28,160 nt of DNA from Clostridia bacterium. GTDB taxonomy: Bacteria > Bacillota_A > Clostridia > Christensenellales > Aristaeellaceae. Under the pieces are notes generated by a model, which was given only the letters and a program-made list of their open reading frames with translations, was not told where the DNA came from and did no database searches. The stretch is from assembly GCA_017509065.1 (NCBI GenBank), contig JAFWQM010000083.1, positions 1-28,160 on the forward strand, written 5' to 3'. Positions 15,936 to 24,696 of this stretch are shown here, one piece after another; within the stretch, counting starts at the first letter, position 1, and every line of letters starts with the position of its first letter. A program made the position numbers and the translations under genes.

Positions 15936-17837
15936 TCAGGCGGTCTTTTTGCTTCCGAACAGCTTCTGGAAGAACGCCTTGCGCTTGGCCCTGCGCTCCA
16001 AACGTTCGCCCAGGTCGCGCGCGCCGACGCCGTAAACCAGGTACAGGATCAGCCCGCTGACGATCATGATGAACACGGTGGAGGCGCAGCGGCGGCCGGA
16101 GGCATTCATGTTCATGTTGTCGCGGCCTTCCTCATTGCACATGCTCTGGATGACCATGGCGTAGGTGGTGCCCTCGGATTTCTGGAAAGTTGCGCCCATG
16201 TCGTACTCGGTGAACAGGGCGTTAAAGTTAAGCGCGAACACGGCCAGCACGCTGGGCAGCACGATCGGCAGCTTGACCCTGAGGAACGTGACCAGCTGAC
16301 TGGCCCCCAGGTTGCGTGCGGCGTCCTCCAATTCGTCGTCTATGGCGTAGAAGGCCGCCTTGATCATGCGCAAAGCGAATGGTAATTTGACCACCGTATA
16401 GGCCATGATGATCAGGAAACGCACGTTTTCCTTGTAATACAGGTTCTGGTTGAACACGTACCAGACGTTGCCGTTGAAGAAAATGCGGAAGCTGTAGCAG
16501 ATCAGGATGGTGGGCAGCAGCCAGGGGAACAGCAGGCAAGCTTCCACCAGCACGGCGCGTTTCTTGTTGCGGTGCTTAAAGATGTAGTTGACCGCGACGA
16601 CCACGATCACGCAGGCCAGCGCGGCGGCGATGGCGGAGAGGAGGAAGCTGAGCCGGATGCCGCCCACGGTTTTTTCATTGGCGAACACGCCGGAGATGGC
16701 GTCCTTGCGGGTGGCGATCTTGCCGTTGCTGCGGGTGTACTGGAAGTCCTGGGTGCCGAAGTAGTTCATCAGCGTCCACTGGGAGGGGTTCAGCGCCTTG
16801 GCGCGGACGGCGGCCCAGTTCTGGAAGGAGAAGAGAATGATCATCACCACGGGGGTCATGTAGATGATGAACAGGACGTAGGCGTAAATATGGGCCAGCA
16901 CATTGGCGGCGGGGTTCTGAATCTTCTGCTTGACCAGCTTGGCCTTGGTTTTACTGACGGACAGGTAATGCCCCTTGCGCTCATAGTGGTTAAGGACGGT
17001 CAGCAGGATAATGGTGAACAAGGCCAGGATCACGCTCAGCAAAGCGGCTCGGGCCTGGGGGAAGCTCTCGTTGGCGGTGGAGGAGCCGGCCAGGCGCACG
17101 ATTTCGGGGTTGATGCTGTTGTAGCCCAGCAGCGTAGGCGCGCTCATGGCGCAAAGGCCGGTGATGAAGGTCATGACCGTCAGGCTGAACAGCGTGGGCA
17201 AAAGCGTTGGCATGACCACCTTGAACAGCACCTTGAAGGGCGACGCGCCGAGGTTCCGGGCGGCTTCCACAGTGTTGTAGTCGATGGCGCGGATAGCGTT
17301 GCGCAGGAAAAGCGCGTGGTTGCTGGTGCAGGCGAAGGTCATGGTGAACAGCACGGCGTTAAAGCCCGAGAACCATTGCTTGTTCATACCGGGGAACATA
17401 TCCACCAGCCATTTTGTCACCATGCCGTTGCCGTCGTACAGGAACTGGTAGCCGGTGACCAGGGCCACGCCGGAATAGATCAGCGTAGTCATGTAGCCGA
17501 GGCGCAGGATCTTCGCGCCTTTGATGTCGAAGTATTCGGTTAGCAGCACGATGCTGATGCCCACCACGTTCACCGTAACCACCAGGCAAACGGCCAGCTT
17601 CACGGAGTTCCAGACGAAGGAGGGCATTTTGCCCGTAAAGAAGAAGCGGATGACGGCCAGCGGATCGATATTCCCGGCGGAATCCCTGACGGTGAAGATG
17701 GAGGTCAGGGTGTTGAGGCACGGAATGACCATGAACCCCAGGAACAGATACAGGAACAGCGCGCCGCCGAACACCTTGTACAGCAGCGACATATCCATCC
17801 CGCCCGGCTTCCGCTGATTGACAGATGTTTTCTGCAT
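15936..17837 (-). CDS. Double-length ABC permease (FbpB/ThiP-like fusion of two permease domains)
   Basis: A 633-residue membrane protein with two BPD_transp_1 units in tandem. The first EAA loop is at about 191-211 (EAARNLGASPFKVLFKVVMP). The second is at about 504-524 (EDAARNLGASQLVTFLRVKL). About six membrane segments go with each half. Such fused permeases belong to importers for ferric iron, thiamine, 2-aminoethylphosphonate and similar small ligands. It starts at ATG 17837 with AAGGAGG five bases upstream and begins ten bases after the ATPase stop. The basic C-terminal tail (RRAKRKAFFQKLFGSKKTA) is cytoplasmic. The ligand is not determined. Confidence 0.88.
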   Translation of the reverse strand: MQKTSVNQRKPGGMDMSLLYKVFGGALFLYLFLGFMVIPCLNTLTSIFTVRDSAGNIDPLAVIRFFFTGKMPSFVWNSVKLAVCLVVTVNVVGISIVLLTEYFDIKGAKILRLGYMTTLIYSGVALVTGYQFLYDGNGMVTKWLVDMFPGMNKQWFSGFNAVLFTMTFACTSNHALFLRNAIRAIDYNTVEAARNLGASPFKVLFKVVMPTLLPTLFSLTVMTFITGLCAMSAPTLLGYNSINPEIVRLAGSSTANESFPQARAALLSVILALFTIILLTVLNHYERKGHYLSVSKTKAKLVKQKIQNPAANVLAHIYAYVLFIIYMTPVVMIILFSFQNWAAVRAKALNPSQWTLMNYFGTQDFQYTRSNGKIATRKDAISGVFANEKTVGGIRLSFLLSAIAAALACVIVVVAVNYIFKHRNKKRAVLVEACLLFPWLLPTILICYSFRIFFNGNVWYVFNQNLYYKENVRFLIIMAYTVVKLPFALRMIKAAFYAIDDELEDAARNLGASQLVTFLRVKLPIVLPSVLAVFALNFNALFTEYDMGATFQKSEGTTYAMVIQSMCNEEGRDNMNMNASGRRCASTVFIMIVSGLILYLVYGVGARDLGERLERRAKRKAFFQKLFGSKKTA

Positions 17838-17847
17838 AGCGGCCTCC

Positions 17848-18852
17848 TTACTGCTGCGCGTCGTAGGACATCACGTCCTGGGGATGGATGCCGACGGTGA
17901 CGGTTTCACCCGGCTCGTAGATGTTGATTCCGTCGTTCTTCTCGATCACCTTGATGGTCTGGCCGGCGATGTCGATGTAATACTTGATGTACAGGCCGTA
18001 GTATTCGCGGCTGTCGATTTTGCCCTGGGCCTGGAATTCGCCTTCATCCTTGGGCCGGTTGACGCGCACCCGCTCCAGGCGCACGAAATGATGCCGTTTT
18101 TCATCCAGTCCCAGGCCCTTGACGATACCTTCGGACAGCGGGTTGATATCGCCGATGAAGTTGGCCACAAATTCGGTCTGGCTGTGGTTGTACACTTCGT
18201 TGGGCGTGCCGATCTGTTCAATATAGCCCTTGTTGAACACAGCGATGCGGTCACTCAGCGTCAGGGCTTCTTCCTGATCGTGGGTCACGTAGATGGTGGT
18301 GATGCCGAAATCCCGCTGCATTTTTTTTAGCTCATTGCGCAGCTGCACACGCAGCTTGGCGTCCAGGTTGGAAAGCGGCTCGTCCATGCAGATGATGGCA
18401 GGCTCGGTCACCAGGGCGCGGGCGATGGCGACGCGCTGCTGCTGGCCGCCGGAAAGCTGGGACACGGCTTTTTTCAGCTGCTCGTCGGTCAGGTCCACCT
18501 TGCGGGCGATAGTGTTCACCTTCTGCTCGATCTCATTTTTGTTCATCTTCTTGATTTTGAGGCCGAAGGCGATGTTGTCGTGCACCGTCATGGTGGGGAA
18601 CAGAGCATAGCTCTGGAACACGATGCCGATATTGCGCTTTTCAATGGGCACGTGGGTGATATCCTGGCCCTGCATTTTCACCGTGCCGCTGACCGGCTCG
18701 ATAAAGCCGGTGATGGTGCGCAGGGTGGTGGTCTTGCCGCAGCCGGAGGGACCCAGGAACGTAAAGAATTCGCCCTCTTTTACGTGGACGTTGATATTGT
18801 GCAGGGCTTCAAAATCACCGAATTTTACGATGATATCAGTGAGTTGGATCAT
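17848..18852 (-). CDS. ABC transporter ATP-binding protein, FbpC/PotA type with TOBE domain
   Basis: A 334-residue ATPase. Walker A is GPSGCGKT (34-41), the Q-loop VFQSYALFP is around 78-86, the signature LSGGQ is at 133-137, and Walker B ICMDEP is at 154-159. The switch histidine lies in YVTHDQEEA. Residues about 235-334 form a C-terminal TOBE-like regulatory domain, as in the ferric, polyamine and phosphonate importers. It is the middle gene between the binding protein and the fused permease. The start ATG 18852 has GGAG about 11 bases upstream. Confidence 0.9.
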   Translation of the reverse strand: MIQLTDIIVKFGDFEALHNINVHVKEGEFFTFLGPSGCGKTTTLRTITGFIEPVSGTVKMQGQDITHVPIEKRNIGIVFQSYALFPTMTVHDNIAFGLKIKKMNKNEIEQKVNTIARKVDLTDEQLKKAVSQLSGGQQQRVAIARALVTEPAIICMDEPLSNLDAKLRVQLRNELKKMQRDFGITTIYVTHDQEEALTLSDRIAVFNKGYIEQIGTPNEVYNHSQTEFVANFIGDINPLSEGIVKGLGLDEKRHHFVRLERVRVNRPKDEGEFQAQGKIDSREYYGLYIKYYIDIAGQTIKVIEKNDGINIYEPGETVTVGIHPQDVMSYDAQQ

Positions 18853-18914
18853 GACCGCATCCGCTCCTTCAGTAATGTTTCACAGCGTCGCATCCTCACG
18901 CGGATGCTTCCCTG

Positions 18915-18949
18915 AAAAAATGGGGCGAGCCCGATACGGGGCCCGCCCG
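18915..18949 (-). terminator. Attenuating terminator between binding protein and ATPase genes
   Basis: On the minus strand GGGCG-GCCC pairs with GGGC-CGCCC with one mismatch. The stem is followed by a run of six Ts (18920-18915). It lies inside an operon, so it probably lets only part of transcription continue into the ATPase and permease. Confidence 0.75.
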
Positions 18950-18964
18950 AAAAACATGCCGGAA

Positions 18965-20164
18965 TTATTCGGCTTTCTTCTGGGTCATTTCCGCCCAGTT
19001 GATGTTGTCCCAATCGGGTTCGCTGGGCGCGGCAGCGTTGTCCTTCCAGTAGAAGCCCAGGTTGGTCATGATGTTGGTCCACTCGGCGGTGTGCGCGCCC
19101 ACATACTCGGCATAGGTCATTTCGGTGCCGGGCACGGTGGTCAGGGAGCAGTTCTTCAAGGTGTAGATGGCCGGGGTCTCGTCGAACAGTTCGGCAGCGG
19201 CGACCGTGTTGCAGGGGAAGCTATCGAATTCTTCGGACCAGGCGATCTGGGTTTCGGCGCTGCCGAACCATTCGGCGAACGCTTTCACAATCTCGGTCTG
19301 CTCGTCGGTGCGGCCTTCGCGTTCCACAACGCCCAGGTATTCGGCGATGTAGTAGGTGCCGTCGTCAATGTCCACCAGCGCCCAGTTTTCAGGCTGCAGG
19401 GTGCCGCGGAGGGGATTCTCATAGGTGCCCGCGGTGGCAGCGGCGTCAATGTTGCCGTACAGGGAGGAGGAATAGAAGGTGGAGAGCTGCACATCGCCGC
19501 GGATCAGGGGCTCCAGGCCGTAGCTGTCGCCGGTGAAGAAGCCTTCGGCGCAGTACTTCCACAGGGTCTTCCAGCCGTCGATGCTGATGCCGCCTGCGGG
19601 AGAGGCGGGATCGGTGAAGCTGTAGAGCATGGCGCTGTTGATGTTGGCGTTGGTGGTGCCGCCGACCTTGCCCTGGCGATACCACTTGAGGCCGCTGTTG
19701 ACCATGTCAGCCCAGTGGGCGAAATGCAGCGCTTCGCCGTTGGTGCCCAGCTCATCGTTGCGGTAGAGCATAAGCACGTTCTGGATGACCAGACCATAAG
19801 CCTTGCCGTCATACTTGTAATCGCCGACTTCTTCGGCCCAGGAGGGGGTCCAGTCCGCGATCTTCAGGTTTTCATACTGGCCATTCACCAGCTGGGACCA
19901 GCGCACTTCGTTCAGGCCGAAGATGATGTCGCCGTCCTTGTTCTCATTGGCGGCCTGCACAGCGGCGCTGTCGCCGGAGATGACGGAGTTGTCGTCGATG
20001 GAAATGGTGAAGCCCGCTTCCTTGGCCGCGTTGATCAGCCAGGTGGTGCGCTCGGGGGAGTTGGAGTTGGAATAGATGCGGATGGTGTAATCCTCAGCTG
20101 CCGCGAAGGAGCAGACAGAAAGCACCATGGCCATGACCAGCAAAAGTGCAAACAGCTTTTTCAT
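18965..20164 (-). CDS. ABC transporter substrate-binding protein (family 1, ferric/thiamine-type)
   Basis: A 399-residue exported protein. ATG 20164 follows AAAGGAAG. The signal peptide (1-23) ends FAAAED; Cys18 is in LSVC, which is not an acceptable lipobox. The mature protein starts YTIRIYSNSNSPERTTWLI, typical of the AfuA/FbpA-like family (a strand followed by a ligand loop and a helix). GDIIFGLNEVRW, YGLVIQNVLMLYRND and FAEWFGSAETQ are further family-like elements. Together with the downstream ATPase and double permease it forms a complete importer. The ligand could be iron, thiamine, a phosphonate or another small anion; no decisive residue is seen. Confidence 0.85.
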   Translation of the reverse strand: MKKLFALLLVMAMVLSVCSFAAAEDYTIRIYSNSNSPERTTWLINAAKEAGFTISIDDNSVISGDSAAVQAANENKDGDIIFGLNEVRWSQLVNGQYENLKIADWTPSWAEEVGDYKYDGKAYGLVIQNVLMLYRNDELGTNGEALHFAHWADMVNSGLKWYRQGKVGGTTNANINSAMLYSFTDPASPAGGISIDGWKTLWKYCAEGFFTGDSYGLEPLIRGDVQLSTFYSSSLYGNIDAAATAGTYENPLRGTLQPENWALVDIDDGTYYIAEYLGVVEREGRTDEQTEIVKAFAEWFGSAETQIAWSEEFDSFPCNTVAAAELFDETPAIYTLKNCSLTTVPGTEMTYAEYVGAHTAEWTNIMTNLGFYWKDNAAAPSEPDWDNINWAEMTQKKAE

Positions 20165-20197
20165 GAGAGAAACTTCCTTTCTATTCGATTGATTTAG

Positions 20198-20210
20198 GGC
20201 GGTTCCCGCC
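20198..20210 (-). promoter_or_regulatory. Hairpin in the 5' leader of the binding-protein message
   Basis: GGCGG-TTC-CCGCC, with six Ts on the plus-strand side (20211-20216). In the minus-strand message it lies between promoter and ribosome site. In the plus direction it would look like a small terminator. Confidence 0.5.
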
Positions 20211-20223
20211 TTTTTTCATGACT

Positions 20224-20263
20224 ATTATACTTCGGCTCGCCATTCAGGTCAAGAGATAATCTC
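20224..20263 (-). promoter_or_regulatory. Sigma-A promoter of the binding protein-ATPase-permease operon
   Basis: On the minus strand TTGACC (20252-20247) and TATAAT (20229-20224) are spaced by 17 bases. A small palindrome GAGATAATCTC (20253-20263) touches the -35 box and could be an operator. The stretch 20264-20407 beyond it, the 3' side of glgA, shows no gene and no convincing terminator. Confidence 0.85.
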
Positions 20264-20407
20264 AGAATGAAGCACAAAAGTGTATCATTCCTGTTCCCGT
20301 CCGGCGAGCACAGCAGTGTACGCAAGAGGAAAATACTTTATGCAGCTTCTGTACAGCCATCTATTTTTTCTTTTTTCCCCCATTATTCAGACATTCACGA
20401 AATCATT

Positions 20408-22051
20408 TTATTCGGCTTTTTTCGTGCGGGGCTTGCTTGCCCGGGTTTTCTTTTCAGCCGTTTCCTTGACGGAATCATCCTTTGTCTTCTTTGCGCGGGG
20501 CTTCTTCACCGGTTCTTCCGCCTTGGGCTCCTCCGCTTTTTCCTTCTTCGCGCGGGGCTTTTTCACGGGGGCGGGCTCTTCCGCCTTGGGTGCTTCCTCT
20601 TCCTTGGGGGCGGAGGGATTGAGCATATCCCGGTACAGGGACATGTACATTTCAGCGCTGTGGCTCCAGGAGTAATCGCCGGTCATGGCGCGGGTCTGCA
20701 GCGTCCTCCAGATTTCAGGCTGCTGCTTGTAGTAGAAGATGGCCCGGCGGATGACGTAGAGCATATCGTGGGCGTTGTAGTTGAAGAAGGAGAAGCCGTT
20801 GCCCGCGCCGTTCTGCTCGTTGTAGGAGAGCACGGTGTCCCGCAGGCCGCCGGTCTCGCGCACGATGGGGAGCGTGCCGTAGCGCAGGGAGATCATCTGG
20901 CTCAGGCCGCAGGGCTCAAACTGGGAGGGCATGAGGAACATATCCACACCGGCGTAGATGCGGTGAGCCAGGTTCACGTCCATCTTGAAGCGGGCGGCCA
21001 CGCGACCGGGATACTGCTGCTCGGCCCAGCTGAACAGGTTCACATACTTCGCGTCACCCATGCCCAGCACCACCAGCTGAATGTCCTCTTCCATGATTTC
21101 GGCGATCACGCGATCCACTAAGTCGAGGCCCTTCTGGTTGCTCAGGCGGCTGATGATGGCCATGATGGGGGTATCTGGCTTCTGGTCGAGGCCGAGCTCT
21201 TCCTGCAGGGCGCGCTTGCATTCCGCCTTGCCGGAAAGATCGTCCACCGTGAATTTCGCGGCGATCAGCGGATCGTTGGCGGGGTCGTATTCGCCCACGT
21301 CGATGCCGTTGAGCACGCCGGAGAGGTGCGCTTTCTTGGCACGGAGCAGGCCGTCCATACGCTCGCCATAGTAGGCGGTCTGGATCTCCTCGGCATAGGA
21401 GGGGCTGACCGTTGTGATTTCATCGGCATACACCAGGCCGGCTTTCATGAAGTTGGCGCAGCTGTAGCATTCCAGCTTGTCGTTGGTGAAGTACTGGTCC
21501 TCAAGGCCCAGGATGTCCTGCACGTCGCCGATCGCGAAGATGCCCTGGTACTGCAGGTTGTGGATGGTGAACACGGTGCGGATGCTGTGATAGAAGGGCA
21601 CGTCGTCATACTGGATGCGCAGCAGGGCGGGAATCATGCCGCTCTGCCAGTCGTGGGCATGCAGGATGTCGGGCTGGAAGTTCAGCAGCGTCAGGGAATT
21701 GAGCGCCGCGCGGCAGAAGAAGCCGAAGCGCTCGTGCTCGTCGCCGCCCATGCCGTAGATATAGCTGCGGCCAAAGTAGTATTTGTTGTCAATGAAGTAA
21801 TAGGTCACGCCGTCCTTGACCAGGGATTCGATGCCGCAGTACTGCTTGCGCCAGCCGAGCTCCACTTCAAAGTCCAGCTCGTGCTTCATTTCGTTCACAT
21901 ACTTTTCGGGGATGGCGCTGTAGAGCGGCAGCATCACGCGAACGTCATTGCCCTTGGCCGCCAGCACGGGAGCCAGCGCGCCGACCACGTCAGCCAGGCC
22001 GCCGGTCTTTACAAAGGGTACACATTCCGAGGCGGTAAACAGGATCTTCAA
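20408..22051 (-). CDS. glgA: Glycogen synthase GlgA with a 70-residue basic tail
   Basis: A 547-residue ADP-glucose-dependent starch/glycogen synthase (GT5), which extends alpha-1,4-glucan. The start is TTG 22051, eight bases after GGAGG; it places KILFTASECVPFVKTGGLADV at the N-terminus, as in other GlgA proteins. KTGGL (15-19) binds ADP-glucose. SRLSNQKGLD opens the C-terminal Rossmann domain, and FEPCGLSQ holds the catalytic-site glutamate. The core ends at about residue 477, the usual full length. Residues 478-547 are an added tail of Lys, Glu, Pro and Ala with two KKPRAKK motifs and one SKPRTKK, like histone H1 or HU tails. The tail shows internal repetition at DNA level too (20411-20620). 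It is the last gene of the glycogen locus. Confidence 0.93.
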   Translation of the reverse strand: MKILFTASECVPFVKTGGLADVVGALAPVLAAKGNDVRVMLPLYSAIPEKYVNEMKHELDFEVELGWRKQYCGIESLVKDGVTYYFIDNKYYFGRSYIYGMGGDEHERFGFFCRAALNSLTLLNFQPDILHAHDWQSGMIPALLRIQYDDVPFYHSIRTVFTIHNLQYQGIFAIGDVQDILGLEDQYFTNDKLECYSCANFMKAGLVYADEITTVSPSYAEEIQTAYYGERMDGLLRAKKAHLSGVLNGIDVGEYDPANDPLIAAKFTVDDLSGKAECKRALQEELGLDQKPDTPIMAIISRLSNQKGLDLVDRVIAEIMEEDIQLVVLGMGDAKYVNLFSWAEQQYPGRVAARFKMDVNLAHRIYAGVDMFLMPSQFEPCGLSQMISLRYGTLPIVRETGGLRDTVLSYNEQNGAGNGFSFFNYNAHDMLYVIRRAIFYYKQQPEIWRTLQTRAMTGDYSWSHSAEMYMSLYRDMLNPSAPKEEEAPKAEEPAPVKKPRAKKEKAEEPKAEEPVKKPRAKKTKDDSVKETAEKKTRASKPRTKKAE

Positions 22052-22114
22052 TTTACATTCCTCCAATCATGCGGAAAGCGGACGGACGCATGCCGCCATC
22101 CGCCCGCGTTCTTG

Positions 22115-22224
22115 TTAGGGATTAGGGATCAGGGATTAGTTTATATTTCTTTGTTTAACTGCTTGGAGATAGAAGCCAGAAAGCTTCTCCTACGCCTAAT
22201 CCCTATTCTCTAACCCCTATTCCC
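22115..22224. repeat. Heptanucleotide inverted-array element between glgD and glgA
   Basis: The left arm has three in-phase heptamers (GGGATTA, GGGATCA, GGGATTA at 22118-22138). The right arm has four in-phase heptamers in the opposite sense (TAATCCC, TATTCTC, TAACCCC, TATTCCC at 22197-22224). The arms enclose about 58 bases, including a GAAGC/GCTTC hairpin. It starts eight bases after the glgD stop codon on the minus strand. No coding sequence is present. Confidence 0.75.
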
Positions 22225-22232
22225 TTAAAAAC

Positions 22233-23348
22233 TCACACCGTATAATTCTTTGCCACCACAATCGGATAGCTTTCCGTGGCCAGCAGGCGGCCCTTGGGCT
22301 GGATGGTGGCCTGTTTATCCATGATGCAGTATTGCAGCTCGGCGTCTTCCAGCACTTTGCTGTCCTGCATGATGATGCAGTTGCGCACCACCGCGCCTTT
22401 GGCGATATGCACACCGCGGAAGAGGATGCTGTTCTCCACGGTGCCTTCGATGATGCAGCCGTCGGCGATCAGGCAGTTCTTGACCTTCGCGCCCGCGCAG
22501 TGCTGGGTGGGCATTTCGTCGCGCAGCTTGGTCAGTACGGGACGGTCAGCGTTGAACAGGTCAGCGCGGGTATCGCGGTTCAGCAGCTCCATGGAAGCCT
22601 TGAAGTAGCTCTGCACGGAATCCAGATACCAGGCGCGGCCCGGATTCTCAAAGCCCTGCACCTTCAGCGTGCGCTTGGCGATGGCTTCCATCAGCACGTC
22701 GCGGGTCAGGTGGTGGTAGCCCTGGGACACGGTTTCGTCCACGAGCGTGATCAGCAGCTCGCGGCGGATGCAGAAGGCTTCGAGATAGGTATAGGGCAGG
22801 TGGGGCGTGGAGGGGTCAGACTCCAGGGCGGAAACACGGCCGTCATCTTCCACCTGAATGTAGCGGCCCGCGCCGTTGCGGCGGGTGCCGGCGTCCTTGG
22901 TGTACATCAGGGTGATGTCCGCGCCGGAGGCCTCGTGGGCAGCCACCATGTCGTCGAACCGGGCATTGAAGAGCATATGCGTATCCGTGGACACCACATA
23001 GCGTTCCTTGCTGCGGCGCAGATAATGCAGGTTGGCGTGAATGGCGTCCAGGAAGCCGGTATAAACACCGACGTTGTTATTGGTGAAGGGCGGCAGGAAC
23101 ACCAGGCCCGCGCGCTTGCCGTGCAGATCCCATTCACGGCCGGAGCCCAGGTGATCCATCAGGCTGTTGTAATTTTTCTGGGTGATCACGCCAATGTTGC
23201 GGATACCGCTGTCCACCATGGCGGACAGGGGGAAGTCGATCAAGCGGTACCGGCCGCAAAGGGGCACGGCGGCCACGGCGCGGTCAGCCGTCAGCTCTTT
23301 CAGCTGATTGCGGTCAGCTGTATAAATAATACCCATTATATTTTTCAC
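22233..23348 (-). CDS. glgD: Glucose-1-phosphate adenylyltransferase subunit GlgD
   Basis: A 371-residue relative of GlgC. The start is GTG 23348, eight bases after AGGAGG, giving KNIMGIIYTADRNQLKELT. It keeps the nucleotidyltransferase fold (PLCGRYRLIDFPLSAMVDSGI, STDTHMLFNARFDDM) and a C-terminal beta-helix. It lacks the GGQGSRL pyrophosphorylase loop seen in the neighbouring GlgC, and the equivalent place reads IIYTADRNQLKEL. It is therefore best seen as the regulatory or stabilising subunit of a GlgC-GlgD complex, as known in Bacillus and relatives. The gene begins 17 bases after the glgC stop. Confidence 0.92.
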   Translation of the reverse strand: MKNIMGIIYTADRNQLKELTADRAVAAVPLCGRYRLIDFPLSAMVDSGIRNIGVITQKNYNSLMDHLGSGREWDLHGKRAGLVFLPPFTNNNVGVYTGFLDAIHANLHYLRRSKERYVVSTDTHMLFNARFDDMVAAHEASGADITLMYTKDAGTRRNGAGRYIQVEDDGRVSALESDPSTPHLPYTYLEAFCIRRELLITLVDETVSQGYHHLTRDVLMEAIAKRTLKVQGFENPGRAWYLDSVQSYFKASMELLNRDTRADLFNADRPVLTKLRDEMPTQHCAGAKVKNCLIADGCIIEGTVENSILFRGVHIAKGAVVRNCIIMQDSKVLEDAELQYCIMDKQATIQPKGRLLATESYPIVVAKNYTV

Positions 23349-23365
23349 GGTCGTATCCTCCTGAA

Positions 23366-24538
23366 TCACTCACCGAATTGTTCGCCGGCGGAAATCCTGC
23401 CGTCAGCGGGAACCACGGCGCCGTTACCGACCACGGCGATGAGGCCCGCGCCTTCGCCCACGATGGCGCCCGCGGAAACCACGGCGTCCTCGGCCACGAT
23501 GGCGCGGCGCACGACAGCGCCTTTTTCGATCTTCGCGCCGGGCATGATCACGCTGTCGATCACCTGCGCGCCTTCCTCAACCACCACGCCGGAGGAGAGG
23601 ATGGAGTGGTACACCGTGCCGCACACGTCGCAGCCCTCGGTGATCAGGCAGTTTTCCACCTTTGCGGTTTCCGCCACATACTGGGGAATCATGCCCAGGT
23701 TCCGGGCGTAGATGCGGAATTTCTTGTCGTGCAGATCGATTTCGGGATGATCCTCCAGCAGATCCATGTTGGCTTCCCAGAGGCTTTCGATGGTGCCCAC
23801 GTCCTTCCAGTAGTCGTTGAAGGAGTAGGCCACCAGCTTCTGGCCTTCCGCCAGCATGGCGGGAATGATGTTCTTGCCGAAGTCGTTCTGGGAATTGGGG
23901 TTCTGTTCATCCTCGGTCAGGTACTTGCGCAGCTTTTCCCACGTGAACACGTACACGCCCATGGATGCGTTGTTGGATTTGGCGTGGGCGGGCTTTTCCT
24001 CGAACTCGATGATATTCTCGTTCTCATCGGTGTTCATGATGCCGAAGCGGTGGGTTTCCTCCCAGGGCACCTGGCGCACGGCGATGGTGGCGTCGGCGTT
24101 GTGGCTTTCGTGGTGGGCCAGCATGGCGGCGTAGTCCATTTTGTAGATGTGGTCGCCGGAGAGGATGAGCACATAGTCGGGGTCGTACTGGTCGATGAAG
24201 GACAGGTTCTGGTAGATGGCATTGGCGGTGCCTTTGTACCATTCGCCGGTTTTCCCGGTCTGGTAAGGAGGCAGCACGAATACACCGCCGTTGACCAAGT
24301 CCAGATCCCACGGCGCGCCGCTGGCGATGTAGGCGTTCAGCTCCAAGGGACGGTACTGCGTCAGCACGCCGACGACATCAATGCCGGAGTTGGAACAGTT
24401 GGACAGGGGGAAGTCAATGATCCGGTACTTGCCGCCAAAGGGCACGGCTGGCTTGGCCACGTGTTTCGTCAGGATACCCAACCGGCTGCCTTGGCCTCCG
24501 GCCAGCAGCATGGCCACACAGCGTTTTTTGCGAAGCAT
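23366..24538 (-). CDS. glgC: Glucose-1-phosphate adenylyltransferase GlgC
   Basis: A 390-residue enzyme that makes ADP-glucose from ATP and glucose-1-phosphate, the committed step of glycogen synthesis. [13 protein letters not shown] is the nucleotide loop. [25 protein letters not shown] and [14 protein letters not shown] are the active-site signatures. The C-terminal third ([21 protein letters not shown]) is a left-handed beta-helix. ATG 24538 follows AAGGAGG at 11 bases; a TTG-type upstream start is less likely. The gene has its own promoter at 24616-24644, so glgC-glgD-glgA can be transcribed separately from glgB. Confidence 0.95.
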   Translation of the reverse strand: MLRKKRCVAMLLAGGQGSRLGILTKHVAKPAVPFGGKYRIIDFPLSNCSNSGIDVVGVLTQYRPLELNAYIASGAPWDLDLVNGGVFVLPPYQTGKTGEWYKGTANAIYQNLSFIDQYDPDYVLILSGDHIYKMDYAAMLAHHESHNADATIAVRQVPWEETHRFGIMNTDENENIIEFEEKPAHAKSNNASMGVYVFTWEKLRKYLTEDEQNPNSQNDFGKNIIPAMLAEGQKLVAYSFNDYWKDVGTIESLWEANMDLLEDHPEIDLHDKKFRIYARNLGMIPQYVAETAKVENCLITEGCDVCGTVYHSILSSGVVVEEGAQVIDSVIMPGAKIEKGAVVRRAIVAEDAVVSAGAIVGEGAGLIAVVGNGAVVPADGRISAGEQFGE

Positions 24539-24572
24539 ACGAAACGAGTCCTCCTTATGTGGTATTTTCCTT

Positions 24573-24597
24573 CTGTACATTTTTTGTCCCTGTACAG
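24573..24597 (-). promoter_or_regulatory. Inverted repeat in the glgC leader
   Basis: CTGTACA (24573-24579) and TGTACAG (24591-24597) with an 11-base spacer, between the promoter and the ribosome site. It could be an operator or a leader hairpin. Confidence 0.45.
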
Positions 24598-24615
24598 ATA
24601 TTTTATCTCTCTCAT

Positions 24616-24644
24616 ATTTTATATGATATGTGAAATTCGTTCAA
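24616..24644 (-). promoter_or_regulatory. Promoter of glgC-glgD-glgA
   Basis: On the minus strand TTGAAC (24644-24639) and TAAAAT (24621-24616) are spaced by 17 bases. Confidence 0.7.
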
Positions 24645-24696
24645 TGGAAAAGCTTTGACCAATTTAGCCATTGTTCAATTCTGAGTTTATATTTCA

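Noticed and set aside
18623..20197. Open frame of 524 codons on the plus strand
   Set aside because: It is antisense to the iron-type binding protein and ATPase genes, with low-complexity Gly/Val/Ala composition and no start signals.
22115..22224. Telomere-like TTAGGGA repeats
   Set aside because: They resemble eukaryotic telomere repeats only by chance. They are few, internal, imperfect and arranged as inverted arms between two bacterial genes.
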